Shown here: positions 53,476 through 61,342 of the stretch, piece after piece | How the letters are laid out: every line of letters begins with the position of its first letter | How positions within the stretch are numbered: the stretch's first letter is position 1 | From: CAVTYH01 sp963738835 | GTDB taxonomy: Bacteria; Planctomycetota; Planctomycetia; Pirellulales; JADZDJ01 | Reading direction: 5' to 3' | DNA: 64,000 nt | NCBI GenBank assembly: GCA_963738835.1 | Contig: CAVTYH010000001.1 | Location: 248,001 to 312,000, forward strand | Notes under the pieces: generated by a model | What the model was told of the DNA's origin: nothing | Seen by the model: only the letters and a program-made list of their open reading frames with translations | Database searches by the model: none | Translations under genes and position numbers: made by a program

Positions 53476-54444
53476 ATGATGCGATCGGATTCTATCGCCT
53501 CCACGGCATGGTTTCTCACCGGCCCAACAGCCGCGGGAAAAACCGCCGTCGGCATAGAACTGGCGTATCGGATTGGAGCGGAGATCATCTCGCTCGATTC
53601 GATGGCGATTTACCGCGGCATGGATATCGGCACGGCGAAGCCGACGGTAGCGGAACGAGCAGCCGTGCCGCATCATCTGATCGACATTCTTGATCCGAGC
53701 GAAGAATTCAGTGTGGCCCAATATCTGGAAGCGGCTGAGAAAGCGGCCGAAGAAATCCGCTCAAGCGGCAAGCAAGTGCTGTTCGTCGGCGGAACGGCGT
53801 TGTATCTGAAAGCGCTGTTGCGTGGAATTTTCAGCGGGCCGCCGGCCGATTGGAAATTGCGGCGCGAGTTGGAAGAACTGGCCCGCGTGGAAGGTACCGA
53901 GTCACTACATCGAAAGTTGCAATCGGTCGATCCCGCCGCGGCGGCGAAATTGCATCCCCACGATTTGCGGCGAATGATCCGGGCGATTGAAGTTCACCAG
54001 TCCACTGGCCAACCGATCAGCGGCTTGCAGCAGCAGTTCGAATCCGGTCGTCCGGCCAGTGAATGCCGCGTGTTCGTTCTCGATTGGCCTCGCGAGCAGT
54101 TGGACGAGCGGATTCGTCGTCGGGTCGATGAAATGTTCGCCGCCGGATTGGTTGACGAAGCCAAACGGTTGATCTCCCCCTCACCCCAACCCTCTCCCGC
54201 CGAGGGAGAGGCAGAACTCAGCCGCACCGCCGGTCAGGCCGTTGGATATCGCGAAGTGCTGGAACATTTGCGCGGCGAGCGCGATTTGCTCGCCACCATC
54301 GAACTCGTGAAGCTCCGCACTCGGCAGTTCGCCAAGCGCCAGTTGACATGGTTTCGCAGCTTGAGCGAATGTCGCTGCATCGGCATCGGCGAGCCGTTCA
54401 ATCCCGCGGAAATCGCCGCACAAATCGCAGCTCACACGGCCTAA
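53476..54444 (+). CDS. miaA: tRNA dimethylallyltransferase
   Basis: A 322-residue enzyme adding dimethylallyl to A37 of tRNAs reading UNN codons. It has P-loop LTGPTAAGKTAVGIELA, SLDSMAIYRGMDIGTAKPTVAER, PHHLIDILDP, VGGTALYLKALLRG and RRMIRAIEV, and the end RTAGQAVGYREVLEHLRG with TRQFAKRQLTWFR. Between EAKRLI and LSRTAGQ a palindromic repeat (54174-54211) is inserted in frame, adding SPSPQPSPAEGEAE at a loop of the C-terminal half. Otherwise intact. It is followed 82 bp downstream by aspS. Confidence 0.96.
   Translation: MMRSDSIASTAWFLTGPTAAGKTAVGIELAYRIGAEIISLDSMAIYRGMDIGTAKPTVAERAAVPHHLIDILDPSEEFSVAQYLEAAEKAAEEIRSSGKQVLFVGGTALYLKALLRGIFSGPPADWKLRRELEELARVEGTESLHRKLQSVDPAAAAKLHPHDLRRMIRAIEVHQSTGQPISGLQQQFESGRPASECRVFVLDWPREQLDERIRRRVDEMFAAGLVDEAKRLISPSPQPSPAEGEAELSRTAGQAVGYREVLEHLRGERDLLATIELVKLRTRQFAKRQLTWFRSLSECRCIGIGEPFNPAEIAAQIAAHTA
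54174..54211. repeat. Palindromic CCCTC/GAGGG repeat inside miaA
   Basis: CTCCCCCTCACCCCAACCCT followed by CTCCCGCCGAGGGAGAGG. The length keeps the miaA frame open and translates SPSPQPSPAEGE. Confidence 0.85.
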
Positions 54445-54526
54445 ACGAACCTTTCCCAAACGGGGTCGGTCCAATTAAAATGGCCGATTCGATTTTCGTC
54501 GTCCATTCTGCAAGAGGAATTCTCAC

Positions 54527-56302
54527 TTGTTTCGCACTCATACTTGCGGCGAGCTTCGAGCCAGTCACGTCAGTCAGACCGTCACGCTCTGCGGTTGGGT
54601 TGATACGTACCGCGATCATCAGGGCGTTCTGTTCATCGATCTCCGCGATCGTTACGGCAAAGCGCAGGTGGTGATTTCTCCGGAAAGCGGCCCAGAAAAC
54701 CTGGAGTTGGCGAAAACCGTGCGCTGCGAATGGGTTATTCAAGTCACCGGGAAAGTTGCCCGTCGTCCCGAGGGCGCGGCAAACACGAAATTAGCCACCG
54801 GCGAAATCGAAGTCCGGGTCGACAAGCTGACGATTTTGAATCGCGCCGCCACGCCGCCGTTTTTGCCTACCGCCGCCGATCAGCCCGGAGAAGACTTGCG
54901 GCTGAAGTATCGCTTCCTCGATCTGCGCCGGCCGGAAGCCCAGCGCATTTTGATTTTGCGCAACCGCATCATCAAAACCATGCGCGATTATTTCGACGAA
55001 CACGATTTCATCGACGTCGAAACCCCCGTGCTCGGTCGCAGCACGCCGGAAGGGGCGCGCGACTATCTGGTGCCCAGCCGCATTCAACACGGCACATTTT
55101 ACGCCCTGCCGCAATCGCCGCAGTTGTATAAACAGATTCTGATGGTGGCCGGCTTCGATCGCTATGTGCAGGTTGCCCGATGTTTCCGCGATGAAGATTT
55201 GCGGGCTGACCGCCAGCCGGAATTCACGCAACTCGACATGGAGATGTCGTTCGTCCAAGCCGACGACGTAATTGGCGTCATCGACGGACTGGTGGCCAAA
55301 GTCGCGAAAGATGTTCTCGGGCTGGATGTAGAACTGCCGCTGCCGCGCATGACGTACGACCAAGCAATGGAACGCTTTGGCCACGACGCGCCGGATCTGC
55401 GCTTCGGTTTGGAAATTGTTGATGTCACCGATTTGGCCCGCGAGACCGAGTTCCGCGTATTCCGCGGCGCGGCCGAAAGCGGCCAGCGAGTGCGCGGCAT
55501 CAATGCTCACGGTGCAGCGGCGAAGTATTCGCGAAAAGATATCGACACGCTGACGGCTGACATTTGCCAGGTTTCTGGTGCCAAGGGGCTCGCGTGGTTC
55601 AAAGTCGAAGAAAGCGGCGCAGCCATCACGCTGAATTCGCCGATCGCGAAAAACTTCAGCTCGGAGTTGCTGGCGAAAATCGCACTGCGCATGCAGGCTG
55701 CACCCGGCGACTTTCTGCTGTTCGTCGCCGATTCGTTCGATATCACTTGCAAAGCACTGCACCATTTGCGGAAGCGGTTGGGCGAAGAATTAAAACTTTA
55801 CGAACCCACGGCGATGAATTTCTCTTGGGTCGTCGAATTCCCGATGTTCGCTTGGGACGACGAGGAAAAAACCTGGGCCGCGATGCACCACCCCTTCACC
55901 GCCCCGCGACCTCAAGATGCCGCTTTGCTCAAAACCGAGCCGGCCAAATGCCGCGCTCAGGCTTACGACCTGGTCATCAACGGCTCCGAAGCTGGCGGCG
56001 GCACCATCCGAATTCACGACCAGGAGCTGCAATCGCAAGTTTTCGAGCTGTTAGGTGTCGATCGCGAGAAAGCCCGCCAGCGGTTTGGATTTTTGCTCGA
56101 TGCCCTACAATTCGGCGCTCCCCCGCATGGCGGCATCGCCCTGGGCATCGACCGCTGGGTGATGCTCTTCGGCGGACTGAACAACATCCGTGATTGCATC
56201 GCCTTCCCCAAAACGCAAAAGGCGACCGATTTGATGACCGAAGCACCGAACGTGGTCGACCCGAAGCAGCTCAAAGAGCTCGGCGTTTCGATTGCGAAGT
56301 AA
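54527..56302 (+). CDS. aspS: Aspartyl-tRNA synthetase
   Basis: A 591-residue class II synthetase of bacterial type, starting with TTG 54527 (AGAGGA upstream). The N-terminal OB fold carries THTCGELRASHVSQTVTLCGWV. The motif 2 region is YVQVARCFRDEDLRADRQPEFTQLD. The large GAD insertion lies in the middle (ETEFRVFRGAAESGQRVRGINAHG). Motif 3 is GGIALGIDRWVMLF. It charges tRNA-Asp, and possibly tRNA-Asn. It follows miaA on the same strand. Confidence 0.97.
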   Translation: MFRTHTCGELRASHVSQTVTLCGWVDTYRDHQGVLFIDLRDRYGKAQVVISPESGPENLELAKTVRCEWVIQVTGKVARRPEGAANTKLATGEIEVRVDKLTILNRAATPPFLPTAADQPGEDLRLKYRFLDLRRPEAQRILILRNRIIKTMRDYFDEHDFIDVETPVLGRSTPEGARDYLVPSRIQHGTFYALPQSPQLYKQILMVAGFDRYVQVARCFRDEDLRADRQPEFTQLDMEMSFVQADDVIGVIDGLVAKVAKDVLGLDVELPLPRMTYDQAMERFGHDAPDLRFGLEIVDVTDLARETEFRVFRGAAESGQRVRGINAHGAAAKYSRKDIDTLTADICQVSGAKGLAWFKVEESGAAITLNSPIAKNFSSELLAKIALRMQAAPGDFLLFVADSFDITCKALHHLRKRLGEELKLYEPTAMNFSWVVEFPMFAWDDEEKTWAAMHHPFTAPRPQDAALLKTEPAKCRAQAYDLVINGSEAGGGTIRIHDQELQSQVFELLGVDREKARQRFGFLLDALQFGAPPHGGIALGIDRWVMLFGGLNNIRDCIAFPKTQKATDLMTEAPNVVDPKQLKELGVSIAK

Positions 56303-56383
56303 CCCCCTAAAGCTGCGAATGGTATCCGCGAGAATCGCAACTTCGCCATCCACGCCGCTGCACCGCGATTGCGAATCGCGGCT

Positions 56384-57322
56384 TTATGATTTGAGATTAC
56401 ATTCGGCGCACTGCAGCGCTGCGGTCATCAGCAGAATCACGCCACCCATCATGGCCGTGGACATAATCAGCCGTCGGCGCGAAATATCGCCCAGCGCCAA
56501 TATCGCCAGGTGATGCATCAGCATCAGGCCGGCTAAAATCGATGTTCCGAAAATCGCAGTGCAAATTGCTTCGCCCCCCATCAAGCGGTTTTGCTGCGTC
56601 TGTGGCAGCGTCAGCAATACCCAAACGCCAACGGGAATTTGTAAAAGCGTTGCACCCAGCGCCAACCGGCCGCCAGCCACGATGGCAAATTCAATTGCTG
56701 AGCCCCCCCGCTGTCGCAACTCGCGCCAGCCAATCCACGCTAGTGCCAGCCCCGACACGGCAAACGATGCCAACCAAACATGTGCCACGCGGGCCAGCGT
56801 TTCTGGATCCAAGAGCAGTTGATGAAACAACGCTCGCTCTAGTGGCACGCCAATCAGCTCCGGCCGCGTCGGCACGATCGCCAGAATCGTGAACAGCGCT
56901 GGGAAGTGATAGAGCAAATTGGTGCTGGCAGCGATCGCTAGCGCTCGATGCACCAATCGCCAGCGCGGTGCCTGCCGCAACCACACCAGGTAAGCCGCCA
57001 TGCATGCCAGGTAAAACAGAATCTCCGCCACCGCAAACCACCAGCGGCTGGCCGGCACTTGTTTCAAGGCGAACGTATAGTTCGCCGGACCGCCGCCAGC
57101 TTCAGGCGTGGTCATCGCCGCCAGCGCCAGCAATCCCAGTGCTACTCCAATTCCAACGGCCGCAATGGTACATTTCGCCACAGTCCGCGCAACATCCCAC
57201 AATTTCGGCTGGTTCCGGCGCGTGCCGCGCCATTCCATCCACAGGGCCACCAGCGGGCCCGCGCCGGCCAGGTTGACCGCAATCAAATGCACCGCCACAA
57301 GAATAATCACTGTCCATTGCAT
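56384..57322 (-). CDS. Polytopic membrane protein of unknown function
   Basis: A 312-residue protein with eight predicted TM helices (MQWTVIILVAVHLIAVNLAGAGPL and so on to MSTAMMGGVILLMTAALQCAECNLKS). LLYHFPALFTILAIVP and HLAILALGD contain histidines in helices, reminiscent of heme-binding membrane proteins. I cannot name a family. It is convergent with aspS (82 bp apart) and next to tRNA-Val. Possibly a heme-linked redox protein (weak inference). Confidence 0.7.
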   Translation of the reverse strand: MQWTVIILVAVHLIAVNLAGAGPLVALWMEWRGTRRNQPKLWDVARTVAKCTIAAVGIGVALGLLALAAMTTPEAGGGPANYTFALKQVPASRWWFAVAEILFYLACMAAYLVWLRQAPRWRLVHRALAIAASTNLLYHFPALFTILAIVPTRPELIGVPLERALFHQLLLDPETLARVAHVWLASFAVSGLALAWIGWRELRQRGGSAIEFAIVAGGRLALGATLLQIPVGVWVLLTLPQTQQNRLMGGEAICTAIFGTSILAGLMLMHHLAILALGDISRRRLIMSTAMMGGVILLMTAALQCAECNLKS

Positions 57323-57416
57323 GGGTGGAGCGATTATAAGGGGCGCGTCTGTCGCTCAAAAGTTCGAGAAGCTAGAATTTGGATATCCGGCGAATTTACG
57401 TCGATTCGCGCGTCCG

Positions 57417-57490
57417 GGGCGGTTAGCTCAGTTGGTTAGAGCGTCTGGTTTACACCCAGAAGGTCACAGGTTCGAGTCCTGTACCGCCCA
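57417..57490 (+). tRNA. tRNA-Val (anticodon TAC)
   Basis: A full cloverleaf: acceptor GGGCGGT (57417-57423) pairs with ACCGCCC (57483-57489); discriminator A 57490; D arm GCTC...GAGC; anticodon arm TCTGG-TTTACAC-CCAGA with anticodon TAC; T arm ACAGG-TTCGAGT-CCTGT. CCA is not encoded. It is the integration site of the element to the right; the integrase gene's last 41 bases lie inside the tRNA. Confidence 0.97.
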
Positions 57491-58712
57491 CTGTACAGGC
57501 GGACAGTAGTTGACTAGAGGCGACTGTAAAGCACTTTTCCGTTTGGGGAGTTTCTTGAGTACCCTCTGGTCCGGTCTGGTTCGCTCCTGACTGCGCCGCA
57601 ATGTGCGCCGCCTTCTCGAAATGCTCATCGGTCGTTTGCAGGTAATGTTCGCGGGCCACTTCACGGCTGTTGCCCATCCAGGCGCACACAACATGCGACG
57701 GGAATTTCTCGGCCAACTCCGTCTGCCGCGTGCTGCGGAGATTCTGGAATAGCTTGGGCCACGGCGTCAGCCCAGCCTTGCGGATGATCCGGTTTAGTTG
57801 GGTGCGCAGGTTTGAATTGCTGTCGCGGTATCTGGTGATAACAAACTCCGTTCCTTCCGCAGCGGCGTCGAAAACGGCTTCCAACTGCGGTCGCAACTCA
57901 GGGAAGATCGGAACCACGCGACTGGCTTTGCCTTCGTGCCGCTCCGTCTTCGGACTGTGTACCGTCATGCGGCCACGCTCCCAGTCGATGTCACCCCAGC
58001 GCAACGCAAGGTGTTCTGATGGGCACCGCAGCCCGCCGTAGCGACTGAGAGCGAATAGCAGCCGCCATTGGGCATCGGGGCAGGCGTCCAACACTTTTTG
58101 GGAATCGGCTCGATTGACGAAATAAAACCGATCGGTATTCACTTGCTTGGAAATGCCCATCATGCCGTCGAACGGATTGGCAGCAATCACGCGGGCTTGA
58201 ACCGCACCGCCGAAAAACTGTTTGGCGATGCCGCACCGCCGGTTGATGGTGTTTTTGGCTAGCTTCTTTTTGTCCGCCAGCCAGGTCCGCCATTCCTGCG
58301 CTCAAACGCGGAGATTTCCGCGAGGGGCTTATCGGCTTTGAAATATCCCGTCAGGCAGTGCTTGGTGTGGCCGTAGACTAAATGCGTGCTGGCCTTAGTT
58401 GCTGGCCTTCATCGCCATGTAGCGGTCGATCCATACGGCCAGGGTGGATTGCTCCGCCGATTGCCGAGCCGTCGCCAAGCCGGCCTTGACCAGCTTGGTA
58501 TGCAGATCGTCGTCGATTTCCCGCAGCCAGCTGGCCGTTTCGGCGTCGAGACTCCGGCCAACTGCTTTGGCCTCAATAATCGCCTCGATTCGATCCTTGA
58601 CCGTCTGCGCAGCTTTCAAGCTCATCTTGCCCAGCCGGATCGCAGACCGCTTGCCGGCCAGTTTGAATAGTATCCGGCGGAAGCCATTGCCATCGTGACT
58701 GATTGACGCCAT
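57450..58712 (-). pseudogene. Tyrosine-type integrase of the integrated element, two frameshifts
   Basis: The C-terminal frame (57450-~58300) gives RCGIAKQFFGGAV, NPFDGMMGISKQVNTDRFYFV, then RLLFALSRYGGLRCPSEHLALRWGDI (catalytic Arg), FQNLRSTRQTELA (second Arg) and AREHYLQTTDEHFEKA (nucleophile Tyr). The N-terminal frame (58712-~58395) holds the arm-binding and SAM-like domain (KDRIEAIIEAKAVGRSLDAETASWLREI). A 13-base near-tandem duplication at 58388-58410 and a missing base near 58301 break it. The last residues GGTGLEPVTFWV and the TAA stop are read from the complementary strand of tRNA-Val, placing the attachment site there. Confidence 0.8.
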
Positions 58713-58716
58713 TTGC

Positions 58717-58946
58717 TCACCTGCCTTTTCGTTGGGGTTTGCTCACCTTGGGTTTGCCGGGCACTAACCGCGCACCGATCAGCTTGCACACCTTGTCGAT
58801 GTTAGATTGTTGCAAGCCGCCCTTGTCCGTTCATAAACCGGGACATTTGCGACATCGGGATTTCAGTCGCCTTCGCAATGGCGTACACCGATAGCCCAGA
58901 AAGTCTGATTGCACGCCGCAGTTGTTCGCTGAAAGACGATAGCCAT
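58717..58946 (-). pseudogene. XRE-type helix-turn-helix regulator, frameshifted
   Basis: SFSEQLRRAIRLSGLSVYAIAKATEIPMSQMSRFMNGQG is a clear Cro/C1-type HTH, continuing in another frame as SNIDKVCKLIGARLVPGKPK to a stop at 58717, 5 bp before the integrase start. The ATG at 58946 is in a third frame. Two one-base changes are needed to make ~75 residues. Position and type suggest the element's repressor or excision regulator. Confidence 0.6.
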
Positions 58947-59009
58947 GATTGAATTGTACCGATGGATTGCGTTTATTGCAATCACTTAAATTGTGGCCGT
59001 TTCAGTTTT

Positions 59010-59486
59010 TCACAATTCCCGCCGCCAGCGCCGGGCTTCCCGCCAGCGCCGCCGGGCTGCGATGCAGAGAATCCGGCCGACGAATCGACCGGCCCGGGCA
59101 TGGTCCCCAGCCATGACAATCGGCAAGCCGGCGGCAATCCAGCCCAACAGCGAACCGACAGCCGCATTCGCCGTAACATTGGAACGCCATTGGGCTTGCT
59201 CGATTTCCTGCCAGGTCGATTCGACAACTAAAGCCCGAACCGGATACGCCAGCAGCCGTTGCACTTCCCGGTCGAACCGCTCCCGCTCCACGCCAACGCA
59301 CGCAACTAAATCCGGCAGCGACTTGCGTTCCACGGCGACCACGTGCTCCAGGCCACTCACCGAATAATCGCCCGTGGCCAACGTGCCCAACGTGGTTTTC
59401 AGCGGCGACAAATCCAGCGGCCGTTGTTCACGGGTGTCGATGATGGCCAGGATGGCTTCGGGTTTTAGTTCGGCTGGCAACTTCAT
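59010..59486 (-). CDS. ERCC4-domain nuclease
   Basis: A 158-residue protein with the XPF/ERCC4 nuclease motif: IIDTREQRPLDL, GDYSVSGLEHVVAVERKSLPDLVACVG (the conserved ERKxxxD) and RERFDREVQRL. ERCC4-fold proteins cut branched DNA and appear in mobile elements as small stand-alone nucleases. ATG 59486 follows an A-rich region. The Arg-rich last ~25 residues (RRRWREARRWRREL) could bind DNA. It is the best preserved gene at the left side of the element. Confidence 0.8.
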   Translation of the reverse strand: MKLPAELKPEAILAIIDTREQRPLDLSPLKTTLGTLATGDYSVSGLEHVVAVERKSLPDLVACVGVERERFDREVQRLLAYPVRALVVESTWQEIEQAQWRSNVTANAAVGSLLGWIAAGLPIVMAGDHARAGRFVGRILCIAARRRWREARRWRREL

Positions 59487-59525
59487 TTTTTCCAGGTATC
59501 AAACGTCGAACCGACCCCGCCGCGC

Positions 59526-59879
59526 TCATCCTGCGCAAATGGTGCTTGCCAATTTTGGTAAATGCCGCATGATCCACCAACTTGCCAGAAACGTTGACCG
59601 CTGCGCCGGCCTGCTGTGCGAGTGTATGGGATTCGCCGGATTCGACGCGCGCACGATTTCAGGATGCTGAACCGGGTTTATTTTGACTCGTGCATCGGGT
59701 TTAGAAGTATTGACAGATTTGTCGATTGCTTCTAGCCAGCCAAGATTCAACAGAAGGATTCGGCTCACCCCCAGCATCATCGCCACGTGCGCTTGTGTAT
59801 TCGATTTCGGGTTCTCATTTTCAGCAACGCCTTGAGCGAGCTTCAAAGCATCCTTGAGCGCTTCTTCGGTGGTAAACAT
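59526..59879 (-). CDS. Hypothetical protein of the integrated element
   Basis: From ATG 59879: FTTEEALKDALKLAQGVAENENPKSNTQAHVAMMLGVSRILLLNLGWLEAIDKSVNTSKPDAR..., 117 residues. The first 60 residues look like a small helical protein. The remainder (HSHSRPAQRSTFL) is less protein-like, and a frameshift is possible near 59,640. No family recognised. Confidence 0.45.
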   Translation of the reverse strand: MFTTEEALKDALKLAQGVAENENPKSNTQAHVAMMLGVSRILLLNLGWLEAIDKSVNTSKPDARVKINPVQHPEIVRASNPANPIHSHSRPAQRSTFLASWWIMRHLPKLASTICAG

Positions 59880-60597
59880 GATTTCTTCTAATGAGCTGAA
59901 TGCCAGCGGATGCGGCTGCCGGGTCATCGTCGGGACTGGCTTCGCAAACATCTTCCACAACTTCCAACGGCGGCAGCGCACCTAGCGCCGTGTCGGCAAG
60001 GTCCAGCAAATCGCCTTGCGGCCGCTGGCTGGGTGATTCGACCGCCAGTTTGCAGTTCGTCCAATAGTGGACTGATGGCCACGTTGATTTTATCGAGCAC
60101 CGCTTGCACAGCGGCTTTGGTTTCGACAGTGGCGGATTTGTTCGGATTCACGCCACTGGGCATTGAACGCGTCGCGGGATGCCGCATACGCGGCGGTCAC
60201 GGCGGATTTCAACGCGTCAATTTCCGCCTCCAACTTGGTCACGGCCGCTTGGTGGTTTTCCATGACGGTGCGTTCGATTTCGATTTCCGCTTCGTCGTCG
60301 TTGCCGACGGCTGAACGTGAATTGCAACTCGGCATCCGTTTGATGCAATCGGGCGGTTTTCAGGTTCTCCTGCGCAGCTCGCAGCCGGGCGAGTAACTTC
60401 GCATACCGCTGCCACTGCTGGAGATTTTTTGAATTCGGCGGAAAATGTTTCCAGCAGCGTTCGCTGGCGGCGATGCTCGTCGCGGACCTTCGGCGAGTCT
60501 GGCGCGATCAGGAATTCCAACATCGCGCGGCGAACACCGCAAAGCAAAATTCTGCGGATTGACGCTCCAGGTCGGTTGGGCTTTCGTCGTGATGCAT
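59880..60597 (-). pseudogene. Coiled-coil protein of the element, four or more frameshifts
   Basis: Starting at ATG 60597 (HHDESPTDLERQSAEFCF), the protein continues in successive frames as RRAMLEFLIAPDSPKVRDEHRRQRTLLETFSAEFKK, LQQWQRYAKLLARLRAAQENLKTA, VMENHQAAVTKLEAEIDALKSAVTAAYAASRDAFNAQ, KAAVQAVLDKINVAISPLLDELQ and LADTALGALPPLEVVEDVCEASPDDDPA. All segments look like one ~230-residue helical, coiled-coil protein. At least four frame changes in ~700 bp mean it is decayed. Function unknown. Confidence 0.55.
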
Positions 60598-60601
60598 GAT
60601 T

Positions 60602-60855
60602 TTCAACCTTTTTAAGAGGGGGGATCGTGTCGAGAATTCGGATAGTGCGGTTACGTGGTTCGGTCTTGCGTTTCTGCGCGGCGGTGATCGTCGAAATTTG
60701 CGCCGGAATGCAGCACGCAGAAGTTCGTCGAACCAGGGGTCGGCATTTGAAATATCAGCCGGCTGCTGAACATGAACGAGCGCAATGCGCCACAACAATT
60801 CCAGCAACTGTTGGACTTCAGCGGCTGTCGGCGGTGGGGGTAAATTATTTTCCAT
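60602..60855 (-). pseudogene. Short hypothetical protein, probably frameshifted
   Basis: From ATG 60855: MENNLPPPPTAAEVQQLLELLWRIALVHVQQPADISNADPWFDELLRAAF, a plausible helical protein. The next stretch is Arg-rich and unnatural; another frame gives QISTITAAQKRKTEPRN. No family recognised. Confidence 0.4.
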
Positions 60856-60867
60856 TGAATGTCTGCG

Positions 60868-61340
60868 TCATTTGCCGTGTGCGAAAGTTTTTGCCGAAAA
60901 GCATTTCCGTTTCTGCTTTCCGTTCGGCTGCCGCGGTCGCGCGCGCGGCGTCGTCTGCTTGTGGAAGATTTGATCCACCAGTTTTTCGTCGGCGGCTGCC
61001 GCGGATTCGGCGACGTCGGCCCCCAGCGACATCAGCTGAAAATTTTGGAGATAGCAATTGCGTTTGATACTCAAAGGGAGCCCATCGCCGGCCGAACCGA
61101 TCAGGGAATTCAGCCCGGGTCCAATCAGCGTGTTGACGACGCTTCGACGCGAGACTTTTGGCGTCCGATGTGCCCGGGTACCTGTCATTCTCATGGCTGA
61201 GCCGACAGAGCGTGTCGAACAAATCGGTTGTGCCGATGTTGCGACGGATGATTTCGACTTGCCTGTGCGGCTTTGGGACTCGTTTTGGCTAGTTCTGCTT
61301 CGGCTGCTTTAATGCCTTCGAGCATGTCGCTGTCGGTCAT
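60868..61340 (-). pseudogene. Hypothetical protein of the element, frameshifted
   Basis: ATG 61340 starts TDSDMLEGIKAAEAELAKTSPKAAQ. The likely continuation VEIIRRNIGTTDLFDTLCRLSHENDRYPG is in a second frame. A third frame contains QLMSLGADVAESAAAADEKLVDQIFHKQ. As read, the first frame stops at 61191-61193 in an ATGA overlap with an open frame to 60868. The position just after the terminase gene suggests a phage-type structural or packaging accessory, but no motif confirms this. Confidence 0.4.
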
Positions 61341-61342
61341 GT

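Noticed and set aside
54791..55765. 324-codon minus-strand open frame opposite aspS
   Set aside because: Antisense shadow of a full-length, motif-complete aspartyl-tRNA synthetase.
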